From Streptomyces sp. NBC_01264 (GTDB lineage: Bacteria > Actinomycetota > Actinomycetes > Streptomycetales > Streptomycetaceae): 64,000 nt of DNA. Under the pieces are notes generated by a model, which searched no databases, was not told the DNA's origin, and was given only the letters and a program-made list of their open reading frames with translations. A program made the position numbers and the translations under genes. Location: NCBI RefSeq assembly GCF_026340675.1, contig NZ_JAPEOX010000001.1:1550001-1614000 (forward strand). The letters run 5' to 3'. This document shows, one piece after another, positions 63,475 to 64,000 of this stretch (position 1 is its first letter; each line of letters begins with the position of its first letter).

Positions 63475-63729
63475 GTGCTCGGGATAGGCCAGCGGCCGAA
63501 GGGCCGAACGGCCCAATGCGCCGGACCACTTGGACCCCGCCATCGCACCGCCATGCCCCCACCAGAGAACTGCGCCACGCAGGTGCGGCGCACGTATGCG
63601 CGATACTCCGCGTCGCCACACGAGCAACACAGCCTCAAGGCGATCAAGGTCAACCTCGTCGCGCGGATCGCCGAAGCGCACCGGCAAGGCTGGCTCGGTA
63701 TGGCTGGACGAAGAAGAGCCGACGACTGA
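63475..63729 (+). pseudogene. Possible tyrosine-integrase/transposase fragment
   Basis: An 84-codon frame contains SLKAIKVNLVARIAEAHRQGWLG, similar to a conserved helix near the C-terminus of Streptomyces tyrosine integrases (pattern SL.AI..NL..RI.EA...GWLG). It then runs into a nonsense tail; a neighbouring frame continues acidic, plausible sequence. It looks like a broken remnant of a mobile-element gene. Low confidence because it is short and assigned by motif memory only. Confidence 0.35.
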
Positions 63730-64000
63730 CGGCCCCCGGCCCTTCTTCCTCCGGGAGCCGCCCATCCACGAAGTGGCCCTGGTCTGACGCTGTTCAGCAC
63801 GTCGTGCGCAAGCCGACGCGGCCGTCACGGCGCCGCCATGGAGATCCCGACGGCCGGCCGTCCTGGGAGCGGTCTGCCCGTCGGGCTCGGGTTAGGGCAG
63901 GCGGATGGTCGGCACCGTGGGCGCGGACATAAGGACTTCGCCTGGCACGGGCGGCCGGACATACAGCCGTTAGACGCCCGCTTCGCTGCCGCGTCCGACC
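63730..64000. other. Right-edge region without a supported gene
   Basis: About 270 bases with no convincing reading frame. It may be the end of the decayed fragment or upstream sequence of a gene outside the window. Confidence 0.4.

Overview
The window is chromosomal DNA from a high-GC actinomycete, almost certainly Streptomyces or a close relative. The GC content and strong G/C bias at third codon positions fit this. So do the frequent GTG starts and the 4-base stop/start overlaps (GTGA, ATGA). A complete cvnABCD conservon, an Asp23/AmaP envelope operon, a DUF6397-type regulator and a rare TTA codon in an aldehyde dehydrogenase gene point the same way. The species cannot be named from the sequence alone. 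No rRNA, tRNA, CRISPR array or intact mobile element was seen.

Layout. Bases 1-5.1 kb carry transport and housekeeping genes: a FUSC membrane protein cut by the left edge, a universal stress protein, an APC amino-acid permease, a histidine phosphatase and a DUF1275 membrane protein. Bases 5.2-14.3 kb hold a compact island. It has an ECF sigma factor, a MerR regulator with a cobalamin-binding domain (LitR/CarH type), a photolyase, an SDR-DUF2867 protein, and a divergent four-gene operon of FAD-dependent oxidase, DUF1365, cyclopropane-fatty-acid-synthase-like methyltransferase and DUF1295. This reads as a light or photo-oxidative stress response coupled to membrane-lipid modification. Lrp, HAD and P450 genes follow. 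Bases 17.0-21.3 kb are an alkanesulfonate uptake and desulfonation operon (ssuCBA-ssuD) preceded by a leaderless cysteine-rich leader peptide with its own promoter, which predicts cysteine-responsive attenuation. Bases 21.4-30.4 kb hold a flavin monooxygenase, an MltG-like lytic transglycosylase, a MarR-controlled ABC exporter with a clear palindromic operator, a fused FAD/Fe-S D-lactate-dehydrogenase-like enzyme and a Tat-exported sulfite oxidase.

Bases 30.5-35.8 kb contain a divergent tryptophan-2,3-dioxygenase with an extra N-terminal domain and altered active-site positions. Facing away from it is a heterodimeric ABC exporter whose two ATPase domains have lost complementary motifs, so only one catalytic site can form. 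Bases 36-43 kb carry helicase, thioesterase and regulator genes. Bases 43.2-47.4 kb are the conservon: sensor kinase, roadblock, DUF742 and small GTPase. A second, very similar roadblock gene lies just beyond it, and a MHYT-domain membrane protein lies just upstream. Bases 48.5-59.9 kb hold a methyltransferase, a TrmO-like protein, a MOSC protein, a SNF2 helicase with a SWIM zinc-finger partner, and a GAF-domain regulator with its aldehyde dehydrogenase. The right end (59.9-64.0 kb) is an Asp23/DUF6286/AmaP envelope-stress operon. It is flanked by about 1 kb of apparently decayed sequence on one side and an integrase-like fragment on the other.

The best candidates for under-described biology are the LitR/ECF/lipid island, the altered dioxygenase next to a one-site ABC exporter, and the leaderless cysteine attenuator with its repeat-rich 320-base leader.
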